From: Flavisolibacter sp.
GTDB taxonomy: Bacteria > Bacteroidota > Bacteroidia > Chitinophagales > Chitinophagaceae
Length of the DNA stretch: 6,878 nt
Assembly: GCA_025936195.1 (NCBI GenBank)
Contig: JAICTW010000136.1
Location: 1 to 6,878 of the forward strand
Direction of reading: 5' to 3'
Position 1 is the first letter of the stretch, and every line of letters starts with the position of its first letter. A program made the position numbers and the translations under genes. Shown in pieces: positions 1 to 6,878 of this stretch. Below the pieces are notes generated by a model. The model was not told the origin of the DNA. It was given only the letters and a program-made list of their open reading frames with translations, and made no database searches.

Positions 1-963
1 AATCCGGCCACTACAATTGCCTTGCTGAAATTAAATGCCGTTGTTGGTGTGAAAGCAAATTTTGATGATGCCGGCAAATTGAAAACAATTGGTATCACCT
101 GTGCATCGTGCCATTCAAACGTTGATAATTCTTTTGCACCGGGTATTGGTAAACGCCTTGATGGATGGCCAAACCGCGATCTGAATGTTGGCGCTATTAT
201 TTCGTTAACGGATAATGCAAAACCTGTTGCCGATCTTCTGCATGTGGATGAAACAACTTTGAGGACTGTATTAAGTAAATGGGGACCTGGAAAATTTGCT
301 GCAATCTTATTTATGGATGGCAAGGCACTAAAACCAGATGGAAGTGTGGCTGCTAATTTAATTCCTGCTGCCTTTGGATTAAAAGGAGTGAAGCTGACGA
401 CCTATACCGGTTGGGGCGATATCAGTTACTGGAATGCATTTGTAGGTAATCTGGAAATGCATGGTAAAGGAACATTTAAAGATCCGCGTTTGAACGATCC
501 TGCTAAATATCCGATTGCTGTAGAAAATAAATTTTATGATGTAACGAACAATCCTGATCTCATTACTTCAAAATTGCCCGCATTGCGTGCCTATCAGCAT
601 TCAATTGATGCGCCAAAGCCACCCGCAGGAAGCTTTGATCCTGCTGCTGCAGGAAGAGGAAAGGCATTGTTCTTAACCAAGGCAAAATGTGTTAGCTGCC
701 ATTCCGGTAATTTGATGACCGACAACAGCCTTCGCTCTGCATCTGAAATTGGCATTGATGATTTTGAAGCGAAGCGTTCTCCAACAGGCAAGTACCGTAC
801 ACCACCATTGGGTGGATTGTTTGCACGGTCAAAAGGAGGTTTTTATCATGACGGAAGATTTGCCACTTATCTTGATGTGGTCGATCATTATGACAGCCAG
901 TTTTCTTTACATCTCACCATTTCCGAAAAGCAGGATCTTGTAGAATATCTGAAATCTCTTTAG
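1..963 (+). CDS. Di-haem c-type cytochrome, CCP/DHOR-like C-terminus (5' truncated)
   Basis: The reading frame is open from base 1 to a TAG at 961-963, so the true start and any signal peptide lie before the window; a TTG at 22 is only an internal codon. Two haem c attachment motifs of the CxxCH type are visible: CASCH at 100-114 and CVSCH at 688-702, about 195 residues apart. The end of the protein carries RTPPLGGLF (from base 796) and YHDGRFAT (around 844-867), followed by a VVDHYD stretch. This arrangement resembles the C-terminal haem domain of the cytochrome c peroxidase / MauG / di-haem oxidoreductase superfamily. A Met at 457-459 (NLEMHG) is a possible distal ligand of the first haem, but I cannot assign ligands with certainty. 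As a covalent haem protein it should act in the periplasm, in electron transfer or as a peroxidase-like enzyme. Peroxidase activity is not shown. The gene ends at a good terminator, so it is probably the last gene of its operon. Confidence 0.85.
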   Translation, partial: NPATTIALLKLNAVVGVKANFDDAGKLKTIGITCASCHSNVDNSFAPGIGKRLDGWPNRDLNVGAIISLTDNAKPVADLLHVDETTLRTVLSKWGPGKFAAILFMDGKALKPDGSVAANLIPAAFGLKGVKLTTYTGWGDISYWNAFVGNLEMHGKGTFKDPRLNDPAKYPIAVENKFYDVTNNPDLITSKLPALRAYQHSIDAPKPPAGSFDPAAAGRGKALFLTKAKCVSCHSGNLMTDNSLRSASEIGIDDFEAKRSPTGKYRTPPLGGLFARSKGGFYHDGRFATYLDVVDHYDSQFSLHLTISEKQDLVEYLKSL

Positions 964-994
964 TGATGTTCATGAGTTGATAAGGTATGATCAT

Positions 995-1056
995 AGGTTG
1001 AAGTCTTCTTTACAACATGAAGCCATTGTAAGAAGTTCTTCAACCTATTTTTATTT
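995..1056 (+). terminator. Rho-independent terminator after the cytochrome gene
   Basis: Arms 995-1015 and 1026-1046 are near-perfect inverted repeats. The outer nine bases (AGGTTGAAG / CTTCAACCT) pair fully, as do the inner TTACAA / TTGTAA bases, with a small offset in the middle. The loop is 10 bases (1016-1025), and a T-rich run (ATTTTTATTTTAG) follows directly. It lies 31 bases after the cytochrome stop codon. This position suggests that the cytochrome gene and the DUF1080 gene are separate transcription units. The T-run is broken by one A, so efficiency is uncertain. Confidence 0.65.
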
Positions 1057-1233
1057 TAGTTTGCGATGATTAAAGCAGTAACGACATTAAAGAAATGAAT
1101 AAGCACAATTAAAGGCTTTCGCAATAAATGTATGTGTTCATCTGGAAGAGATGTGGTTAAGGAGAATAGTGATGAGTAGTACTATTGTTGAAAAAAAAGA
1201 TGCTGATTAAAGAAGATGTTGTTATTTAGGCTA

Positions 1234-2595
1234 ATGAAAAAATACAGATGCCTGCTGTTTCTCATTTCTCTTTTGCTGATGCAATCAATTCATGCCCAGC
1301 AATGGAATAATCTCTTCGATGGCAAAACACTCAAAGGATGGAAAGTGCTAGCCGGCACTGCAAAATTCTCTGTTGAGGATGGAGCCATTGTTGGAACCAC
1401 AGTGATGAATTCAGGCAATACGTTTTTGGCTACAGAAAAAGAGTACGGAGATCTTATTTTAGAATTGGATATCAAATTGGAAAGTTCAGAGGGCAATTCC
1501 GGTGTGCAAACAAGAAGCCATTTTGATGCGAAAGCGAATAATGGAAAAGGAAAAGTGTATGGAAGACAAGTGGAAGTAGATCCTTCACCGCGCCGTTGGA
1601 CCGGTGGTATTTATGATGAAGGAAGAAGAAAATGGTTATATCCGATGGACCTGAATGCAGGCGCACAGAATGTATATAAACCGGATGACTACAATCATTT
1701 CAGAATTGAATGTATGGGCAATGAAATGAAGACCTGGGTGAATGGTATGGCCTGTGCCTATTTGACCGATACGATTGATGCGAAAGGTTTTATTGCACTG
1801 CAGGTGCATGCAGTGAACCGCGAAGACCAGGTGAATAAAAAAATTTATTTTAAGAACATACGAATTCAAACGGCAGCATTCAAACCAATGCTGTTTCCCA
1901 ACAATATTTATGTGGTGAATCATGTGCCTAATAGTTTGATTGATTACGAAAAAAGAAACGGATGGAAATTATTGTTTGATGGCAAAACCACGAAGGGATG
2001 GACAGGTGCTTATAAAAACAGCTTTCCTTCAAAAGGATGGTTCATCAAAAATGGAACGCTGAATGTCGAAGCTTTAAAAGGAGAGGAATCAACCAACGGA
2101 GGCGATATTGTTACGGACAATGAGTATCATGCTTTTGATCTTTCTTTCGAATTCAGGCTCACTCCCGGTGCCAACAGCGGCGTAAAATATTTTGTTACGC
2201 TTGCAGAAGAAAACAAAGGTTCTGCTATTGGACTTGAATACCAGGTACTCGACGACTCATTGCATCCCGATGCCAAATTGGGAAGAGATGGTGACAGAAC
2301 ACTTGCTTCTTTGTATGACCTGATCCCGGCTAAAAAGCCTTCCACTTCTTTGCGTCCCATTGGTGAATGGAATGTCGGGAGGATCATCGTGTATCCGGAT
2401 AATAAAGTGGAGCACTATCTGAATGGAGTGAAAGTGCTGGAATATGTAAGAGGTTCAAAAGAGTTCCGTGATCTTGTGGCCATCAGCAAATACAAAGTAT
2501 GGAAGAATTTTGGCGAAGCTCCGCAAGGTCATATTCTACTGCAGGACCATGGCAATGCGGTCAGCTTTCGAAGTATTAAGTTGAAGTTGCTTTAG
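1234..2595 (+). CDS. Secreted tandem DUF1080 protein (3-keto-disaccharide hydrolase family)
   Basis: The 453-residue product has two copies of the DUF1080 domain (Pfam 3-keto-disaccharide hydrolase, concanavalin-like fold). Each copy opens with LFDGKT.KGW: residues 27-36 in the first and 247-256 in the second. Each carries an NSGV motif (88-91 and 314-317) and a strand with an acidic/Gln core (RQVEVD at 111-116, LEYQVLDD at 334-341). Copy 1 spans about residues 24-211 and copy 2 about 243-453. I chose the ATG at 1234 because it gives a textbook signal peptide: MKKYR, a Leu-rich core, then SIHA before Gln22. An in-frame ATG at 1216 would add MLLFRL ahead of the charged region and is less likely, though possible. 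No Cys follows the core, so it is not a lipoprotein. Family members act on 3-keto-glycosides made by Gfo/Idh/MocA oxidoreductases; a Tat-exported one is encoded downstream. Substrate and catalytic residues are not determinable here. A carbohydrate-binding role for one copy remains possible. Confidence 0.9.
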   Translation: MKKYRCLLFLISLLLMQSIHAQQWNNLFDGKTLKGWKVLAGTAKFSVEDGAIVGTTVMNSGNTFLATEKEYGDLILELDIKLESSEGNSGVQTRSHFDAKANNGKGKVYGRQVEVDPSPRRWTGGIYDEGRRKWLYPMDLNAGAQNVYKPDDYNHFRIECMGNEMKTWVNGMACAYLTDTIDAKGFIALQVHAVNREDQVNKKIYFKNIRIQTAAFKPMLFPNNIYVVNHVPNSLIDYEKRNGWKLLFDGKTTKGWTGAYKNSFPSKGWFIKNGTLNVEALKGEESTNGGDIVTDNEYHAFDLSFEFRLTPGANSGVKYFVTLAEENKGSAIGLEYQVLDDSLHPDAKLGRDGDRTLASLYDLIPAKKPSTSLRPIGEWNVGRIIVYPDNKVEHYLNGVKVLEYVRGSKEFRDLVAISKYKVWKNFGEAPQGHILLQDHGNAVSFRSIKLKLL

Positions 2596-2893
2596 TGGAG
2601 GTGTTCTTTCAACATTTGAGTTTCGGAACTTTTATTTAGAATTTCGTATCACTTAAATTCATCTTCATCCGGAAGGAGCGAGGATGCTCTATGTATAAAA
2701 CTTTGCTTGAAGGATATCCTCCCGATGTAAGTACAGCTCCGTAAAAAAGATTCCTCTCCGGCAAAATGATTGTGCACACGATTAATGATTCTACTGCTTC
2801 GTCGGGATGACAGAAGCATCACCGGTTTTCTTATTTAGAAATCAATGGTAAAGAACTAATTTTTTCTTACTTTCCTTTTCTAAAATTCTTCCC
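2596..2893. other. Intergenic gap with palindromic, repeat-like sequence
   Basis: This 298-base gap separates the DUF1080 and oxidoreductase genes. No reading frame of useful length with coding character is present. It holds a 10-base perfect palindrome AGGATATCCT (2711-2720), GAGC/GCTC arms (2676-2679 and 2686-2689) and the hairpin listed separately at 2795-2818. The stretch before 2894 is T-rich, with no Shine-Dalgarno site, which is usual in Bacteroidota. I see no convincing match to the phylum's TTG / TAnnTTTG promoter. A near match to the -7 element (TAATTTTT, 2857-2864) lacks an upstream TTG at the right distance. The size of the gap means the downstream gene may have its own promoter. 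Confidence 0.5.
2795..2818. repeat. Hairpin, possible REP-like element or weak terminator
   Basis: TGCTTC (2795-2800) pairs with GAAGCA (2813-2818), and the inner GTC (2801-2803) pairs with GAC (2809-2811) around a GGGAT loop, with one bulged A at 2812. The core CTTCGTCGGGATGACA looks like a dispersed intergenic repeat motif I associate with Bacteroidota genomes. This is recognition by eye, not a search. The following ACCGGTTTTC is only weakly T-rich, so terminator function is doubtful, and the hairpin lies about 200 bases after the DUF1080 stop. Confidence 0.35.
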
Positions 2894-4231
2894 ATGTCCA
2901 GCCGCCGCCAATTCTTAAAACAAACATCTTTAGTTGTTGCAGGTACTACTGCTCTCTCGGCCCTTAATACTCCTGCTTTTGCCATTTTCAAAAAACGGTT
3001 TTCTCCTGCCGATCAAATCAATATTGGTGCCATCGGCATCAATGGAATGGGTTGGGCAGATGTAACATCGGCATTGAAACTGCCCGGAGTAAACCTCGTT
3101 GCTCTTTGTGATGTTGATAAAAATGTTTTGGACAAGCGTATGAACGATCTTACCAAATTGAATGTGGACGCATCCAAAGTGAAAACCTATACTGATTACC
3201 GCAAGCTGCTTGATCAAAAAGATATAGACGCAGTGATCATCGGCACTCCCGATCACTGGCATGCACTGATTATGATGGATGCCTGTGCAGCGGGTAAGGA
3301 TGTGTATTGCGAAAAACCTGTTGGAAATTCGATTGGTGAATGCCGGGCCATGATGGCTGCACAAAGAAAATACAATCGTGCAGTGCAGGTGGGACAATGG
3401 CAACGCAGCCAACAACATTTTAAAGATGCTGTGGATTTTGTTTACTCGGGTCAGTTGGGAAACATAAGAACTGTAAAGGTTTGGTGTTACCAGGGATGGA
3501 TGAGGCCTGCTCCTGTTGTTCCGGATACGGCGCCTCCCGCCGGCGTGGATTACCGGCAATGGCTGGGACCTGCACCCACAAAGCCTTTCAATGCCAGCCG
3601 CTTTCATTTTAATTTCCGTTGGTTTTGGGATTATGCCGGTGGACTAATGACCGACTGGGGTGTGCATTTGCTGGATTATGGATTGTTGGGAATGAAAGCT
3701 TCCACGCCCAAAACGGTGGTATCACTTGGTGGAAAGTTTGCCTATCCCGATCTGGCGCAGGAAACACCTGATACACTTACCGCCTTGTATGAGTTTGATA
3801 ACTTCAATCTGGTGTGGGACCATGCCATGGGTATTGATAATGGCTCTTATGGAAGGGATCATGGCATTGCTTATATTGGCAATAACGCAACCTTGATATT
3901 GGACCGCGGTGGCTGGGAAGTGATTGAAGAAAAGAATAGCAAGAACAAAGTAAGCAAGCCATTGGTGAAAGCATCTGATAATGGTTTGGATAAGCACTGG
4001 GAGAATTTTATTTCGGTTGTGCGTTCCCGCAAGCTGAATGAATTGCATTGCCCTGTAGAAGCGGCCGCCAATGTGGCTACTGTGGCGCAACTGGGTAATA
4101 TCAGTTTCCGCAGCGGCGAAAGAGTAGTTTGGGATAAAGCAGCCGGGAAATTTACAGATGATAAATTGAACAGGCAGTATTTAATGAAGGAGTATCATAA
4201 CGGATATAAACTGCCGGATGTGAAGGTGTGA
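2894..4231 (+). CDS. Tat-exported Gfo/Idh/MocA family oxidoreductase
   Basis: This 445-residue protein is a complete Gfo/Idh/MocA dehydrogenase with a twin-arginine export signal: SRRQFLK at residues 3-9, a hydrophobic stretch, and a likely cleavage after TPAFA (residue 30). Tat export fits a protein that folds around its NAD(P) cofactor before transport, so it should work in the periplasm. The N-terminal Rossmann fold begins at INIGAIGINGMG (42-53), with an acidic residue at the end of the second strand (D73, ALCDVD) favouring NAD(H). GTPDHWHA lies at 117-124. The family signature EKP is at 140-142, with K141 the expected catalytic lysine. The C-terminal domain carries TDWGVHLLD (253-261), with D254 and H258 as likely active-site residues. 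Relatives oxidise sugar hydroxyls, often at C3. The neighbouring DUF1080 gene makes a 3-keto-glycoside pathway the best guess; the substrate is unknown. The ATG at 2894 is fixed by the Tat motif directly after it; no Shine-Dalgarno site is visible. Confidence 0.93.
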   Translation: MSSRRQFLKQTSLVVAGTTALSALNTPAFAIFKKRFSPADQINIGAIGINGMGWADVTSALKLPGVNLVALCDVDKNVLDKRMNDLTKLNVDASKVKTYTDYRKLLDQKDIDAVIIGTPDHWHALIMMDACAAGKDVYCEKPVGNSIGECRAMMAAQRKYNRAVQVGQWQRSQQHFKDAVDFVYSGQLGNIRTVKVWCYQGWMRPAPVVPDTAPPAGVDYRQWLGPAPTKPFNASRFHFNFRWFWDYAGGLMTDWGVHLLDYGLLGMKASTPKTVVSLGGKFAYPDLAQETPDTLTALYEFDNFNLVWDHAMGIDNGSYGRDHGIAYIGNNATLILDRGGWEVIEEKNSKNKVSKPLVKASDNGLDKHWENFISVVRSRKLNELHCPVEAAANVATVAQLGNISFRSGERVVWDKAAGKFTDDKLNRQYLMKEYHNGYKLPDVKV

Positions 4232-4367
4232 GGAAGTGGAGAGATTATATCAAAAAATTAGTTTACGAGGCGTGCTGCATCAGTTAGTTTAGATAATTGG
4301 CGATTAACGCGGACACTCATCGAAACGAAGTTGTATTGATGATAACTAATTCAAATTTCAAATTCAA

Positions 4368-5117
4368 TCAAAGTTGCCCCAATTTTCTTAAGAACTCTTC
4401 TTTCCTTCTGGTTGAGACTTCTATCTCCGAACTGTCTGACATAACAACAACACCTCCTCTGCCTTTTTTGTAAGCCTTGATGCAATGGAGATTCACCAAA
4501 TGAGAATTATGCACCCGGTAAAAATGATAGCTCTCCAACAGTTCCTCAAATTCCTTAAGTGTTTTTGCCACTACTATTTTTTGCCGGTTCTTTAAAAAAA
4601 GGATAGTGTAATTGATATTGCTTTCGCAACGAATAATGTCACTCAACTCCAGCAATTCAAATCCTTTTGAGGTGGGAACCATAATTTTTTTGCTTTCGTG
4701 CTGACCTGTCACATTATGCAGAAGGGAATCGAATCGTTTCAGCATCTCCTCGGCAGGTTTTTTCTTTCCGGCTTTATCAACGGCCTGCTGCAAATCACCG
4801 GCATCAATTGGCTTTAACAGGTAGTCAATGGCGCTGAACCTGAATGCCTGCACAGCATATTTATCGTAAGCAGTGGTAAAGATGATTTCAAAATCCACCT
4901 GCTTCAATTTTCTAAGCAGATCAAAACCGGTTTGACGGTTTAACTCCACATCTAAAAAAACAAGTTCCGGTTTCAAATTTTCTATGGCTGCTGCGCCTTC
5001 ATCAACAGATTGAAAGGTTCCGGTCACCTTCACTGAACCTGCACAAAAATCCTGAAGCAAAGTTTTTAGCCGTTCAATGCAGTGCTGCTCATCGTCTATG
5101 ATAATGGCTTTAAGCAT
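4368..5117 (-). CDS. LytTR-family response regulator
   Basis: This 249-residue regulator has a receiver domain (about residues 1-110) and a C-terminal LytTR DNA-binding domain (about 143-249). The receiver is intact: acidic pair D8-D9, phosphoacceptor D56 in VFLDVE (codon 4950-4952), switch T82 in FTTAYD, and K102 in DYLLKP. The LytTR part shows the usual pattern, including DIIRCESNINYT, FYRVHNSHLVNL and a final VSTRRKEEF stretch. It should be phosphorylated by the kinase encoded just upstream and then bind promoter DNA as a transcription factor. The ATG at 5115-5117 lies four bases after the kinase stop codon, so the two are almost certainly co-transcribed and probably translationally coupled. 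It converges with the oxidoreductase gene across a 136-base gap (4232-4367) in which I see no convincing terminator. Target genes cannot be read from the sequence. Confidence 0.95.
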   Translation of the reverse strand: MLKAIIIDDEQHCIERLKTLLQDFCAGSVKVTGTFQSVDEGAAAIENLKPELVFLDVELNRQTGFDLLRKLKQVDFEIIFTTAYDKYAVQAFRFSAIDYLLKPIDAGDLQQAVDKAGKKKPAEEMLKRFDSLLHNVTGQHESKKIMVPTSKGFELLELSDIIRCESNINYTILFLKNRQKIVVAKTLKEFEELLESYHFYRVHNSHLVNLHCIKAYKKGRGGVVVMSDSSEIEVSTRRKEEFLRKLGQL

Positions 5118-5121
5118 GGAG

Positions 5122-6878
5122 TTAAAAGCTTAGTTCTAAAGGAAGTTTAAGTTCGACTCTCAGGCCTTGCGGAAGATCAAATAACTCCAGTGCCGCCTTT
5201 GATTTTTTGAGCTTATTTAAAATGTCAATGCGGGCATTTGTTATTTTCATTCCCAATGATTTTTTTTCGTTGCCTGCAGTTTCGGTTTGCTTTCTGCCAA
5301 TGCCATTGTCTTCCACAATGCAGTTGATCATTTCTGCCTGTCTTTTAATTTCAACAAGAATTTTTCCTTCACCCTGTTTAGCAGCTATGCCGTGCCAGAT
5401 ACTGTTTTCAACAAAAGGTTGCAACAGCATTGGAGGGACCAAAGTATTATCAGCATCAATATCAGGATCAACTTTGATTTCATAACTGAATTTGTTGTTC
5501 AATCTTTCTGATTCCAGTTGCATGTATAATTCAAGTGCATGAAGGTCCTGCGCAAGGCTCACCATTTTTTGTTCGGAATGCTCCAATGTCAAACGCATTA
5601 TTTTGGCAAAGCTGGTTAGATAACAGTCGGCCTTTTTGATGTCATGTTTTGCCATATAGTCGCTGATGGAATTGAGTGAATTGAAAATGAAATGAGGATT
5701 CATTTGCAGGCGCAGTACTTTCATTTCGGTATCGCTTACCTGTGCTTTAAATTCGGCTTCTTTTTTTTGTTGCTCTGCATCGCGTTTTCGCTTGTAAAAA
5801 ATAAAGCTTGCAATGGCGGCAAGTATCAAAATGCCTGCACCTGCGGCAATCGAATTTTTTACGATTCGTTCCCGTTCGGCCCTTAGTTTTACAAAGGCCA
5901 GCTTTTGATCGTTCTCTGATTTTAACAGCGCTGCCTTTCTTTCAAAATCAAAACTGATTTCCTTTCTGGTCAGCTCATGTCTTTTTTCATCATTCCATAA
6001 ACTGTCCCTGAAGCGGATATGATTTTTATAGGCTGCCAGTGCCTGTGCACTGTTGTTTTGCGCCCCGTACACTTCACTTAGTGTTTCCCATGCATCGGAT
6101 AGCCATTCCACTGCATTCATTTGTTCTGAGATTGCTAATGACTGCAGGGCAAATTGTTTGGCCCTTTGGTAATCATGTTTAGAAAGAGAAATTTTAGCCA
6201 GTCCTTCCAATGCCGGTGCTTTTGAATTTTCACTTCCGGAAGTAGTGGCAAACCGGATGGCTTTTTCAAAGAAGGGAAGGGCATGGATGTAGTCTTGTTT
6301 TTTATTATAGACCACACCAATATCGCTGAGAATAAAGGGAAGGAGTTTCAGGTTGCTATCTTTTTCTGCAATAAACAAGCTGTTTTGAAAATTGTCAAGT
6401 GCTTTGTCATAATTGCTCATGTCTGTGTAAACTGTTCCTATGTTGTACAATGCAATTGTTTCATCAGTACTTAGTTTTCCTTCTCTTGCGGAGCGTACCA
6501 GTTTATCGTAATACTGCAAGGCTTTATCATACTCCTTCACATCGCTATACAGGTTAGCAATATTATTGTAGATGCGTCCATCCAGTTTGTTGTTATGAAG
6601 AGAAGCTCCTTCTTTCATTGCTTTTTGAAAATAATCCAATGCACTGAGGTTATCGCCTTTTACATAGTAAACAATGCCTTTCTGGTTATAGGAAAGCGCA
6701 AGGTTCTTTTGCGTTTTTAGTTTTTGGGAAAGACGGATTGCCTCATTGGTATAGAGCATGGCAGAATCGGTTTGATCAAACACGATGGCATCGGCAAGGT
6801 TCAAAAGCGTAGCGATGTAATTGGTATCTGCCGGTGCATTTTTTAAGCGGGTTTTTATTGAATCGATATACCCCGTTC
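5122..6878 (-). CDS. TPR-containing LytS-type sensor histidine kinase (5' truncated)
   Basis: The frame stays open to the window end at 6878, so the start and probable signal peptide are missing; a TTG at 6802-6804 is only an internal codon. The visible ~585 residues begin with about six or seven tetratricopeptide repeats (roughly 6010-6800), seen in segments such as YNNIANLYSDVKEYDKAL and YNIGTVYTDMSNYDKAL. A charged coiled-coil segment follows (about 5865-6005), then one membrane helix (5794-5850) followed by KRKR. The kinase half has the His_kinase dimerisation motif NPHFIFNSLN (5671-5700; phosphoacceptor His codon 5692-5694), the N-box PFVENSIWHG (Asn codon 5404-5406), the G-box DNGIGR (5293-5310) and a later SLGMKI. 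All expected catalytic motifs are present. The TPR region is probably periplasmic and senses a protein or peptide partner, but no ligand is evident. It autophosphorylates and should signal to the LytTR regulator encoded four bases downstream. This architecture is common in Bacteroidota. Confidence 0.93.
   Translation of the reverse strand, partial: TGYIDSIKTRLKNAPADTNYIATLLNLADAIVFDQTDSAMLYTNEAIRLSQKLKTQKNLALSYNQKGIVYYVKGDNLSALDYFQKAMKEGASLHNNKLDGRIYNNIANLYSDVKEYDKALQYYDKLVRSAREGKLSTDETIALYNIGTVYTDMSNYDKALDNFQNSLFIAEKDSNLKLLPFILSDIGVVYNKKQDYIHALPFFEKAIRFATTSGSENSKAPALEGLAKISLSKHDYQRAKQFALQSLAISEQMNAVEWLSDAWETLSEVYGAQNNSAQALAAYKNHIRFRDSLWNDEKRHELTRKEISFDFERKAALLKSENDQKLAFVKLRAERERIVKNSIAAGAGILILAAIASFIFYKRKRDAEQQKKEAEFKAQVSDTEMKVLRLQMNPHFIFNSLNSISDYMAKHDIKKADCYLTSFAKIMRLTLEHSEQKMVSLAQDLHALELYMQLESERLNNKFSYEIKVDPDIDADNTLVPPMLLQPFVENSIWHGIAAKQGEGKILVEIKRQAEMINCIVEDNGIGRKQTETAGNEKKSLGMKITNARIDILNKLKKSKAALELFDLPQGLRVELKLPLELSF

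Noticed and set aside
1216..1233. ATG at 1216 as the DUF1080 gene start
   Set aside because: It would place MLLFRL before the positively charged MKKYR, spoiling an otherwise standard signal peptide. It is kept only as an alternative.
1172..1236. Frameshift at the A8 run (1191-1198) joining the tiny ORF to the DUF1080 frame
   Set aside because: A shift into the DUF1080 frame meets a TGA at 1204-1206, so no fusion product is possible.
2580..2613. Hairpin GTTGAA / TTCAAC at the end of the DUF1080 gene as a terminator
   Set aside because: The stem is six bases with a 22-base loop, overlaps coding sequence, and has no T-run after it.
2930..3607. 225-codon open frame on the minus strand inside the oxidoreductase gene
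   Set aside because: It lies entirely opposite a gene with full Gfo/Idh/MocA motifs, and its translation is rich in Cys, His and Ile without any recognisable domain. It is an antisense shadow.
4232..4367. Bidirectional terminator in the convergent gap
   Set aside because: Only weak arms (TCATC 4317-4321 / GATGA 4338-4342) and a direct TTAGTTTA repeat (4258-4265, 4284-4291) are present. No stable hairpin adjoins a T-run on either strand.

Overview
The window most likely comes from a member of the Bacteroidota, probably an environmental Chitinophagia/Sphingobacteriia-type genome. This rests on moderate G+C, genes without clear Shine-Dalgarno sites, a TPR-containing LytS-type sensor kinase coupled to a LytTR regulator, and a Tat-exported Gfo/Idh/MocA oxidoreductase beside a DUF1080 protein. 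These combinations are typical of that phylum. The taxonomy is inferred from gene content only.

Layout. Bases 1-963 (+) hold the 3' part of a di-haem c-type cytochrome with a cytochrome-c-peroxidase-like C-terminus; its start lies before the window. A strong hairpin followed by a T-rich run (995-1056) closes this unit. Bases 1234-2595 (+) encode a secreted protein with two tandem DUF1080 (3-keto-disaccharide hydrolase family) domains. A 298-base gap with degraded repeat-like and palindromic sequence follows. Bases 2894-4231 (+) encode a Tat-exported Gfo/Idh/MocA-family oxidoreductase. After a 136-base convergent gap, two genes run on the minus strand: a TPR-containing histidine kinase (5122-6878, cut by the window end) and, four bases downstream of it, its LytTR response regulator (4368-5117).

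How the genes may work together. In other Bacteroidota, exported Gfo/Idh/MocA enzymes oxidise a sugar hydroxyl at C3 and DUF1080 enzymes then cleave or hydrate the 3-keto-glycoside. The neighbouring DUF1080 and oxidoreductase genes therefore suggest a periplasmic oxidise-then-eliminate route for glycoside cleavage. The cytochrome next door could in principle take electrons in the same compartment, but the terminator between them and the lack of any known link make this speculative. The kinase/regulator pair is a separate, oppositely oriented operon, and nothing in the sequence ties it to the sugar genes. Every gene except the two cut by the window edges is intact. I found no tRNA, rRNA, CRISPR array, transposase or phage gene.
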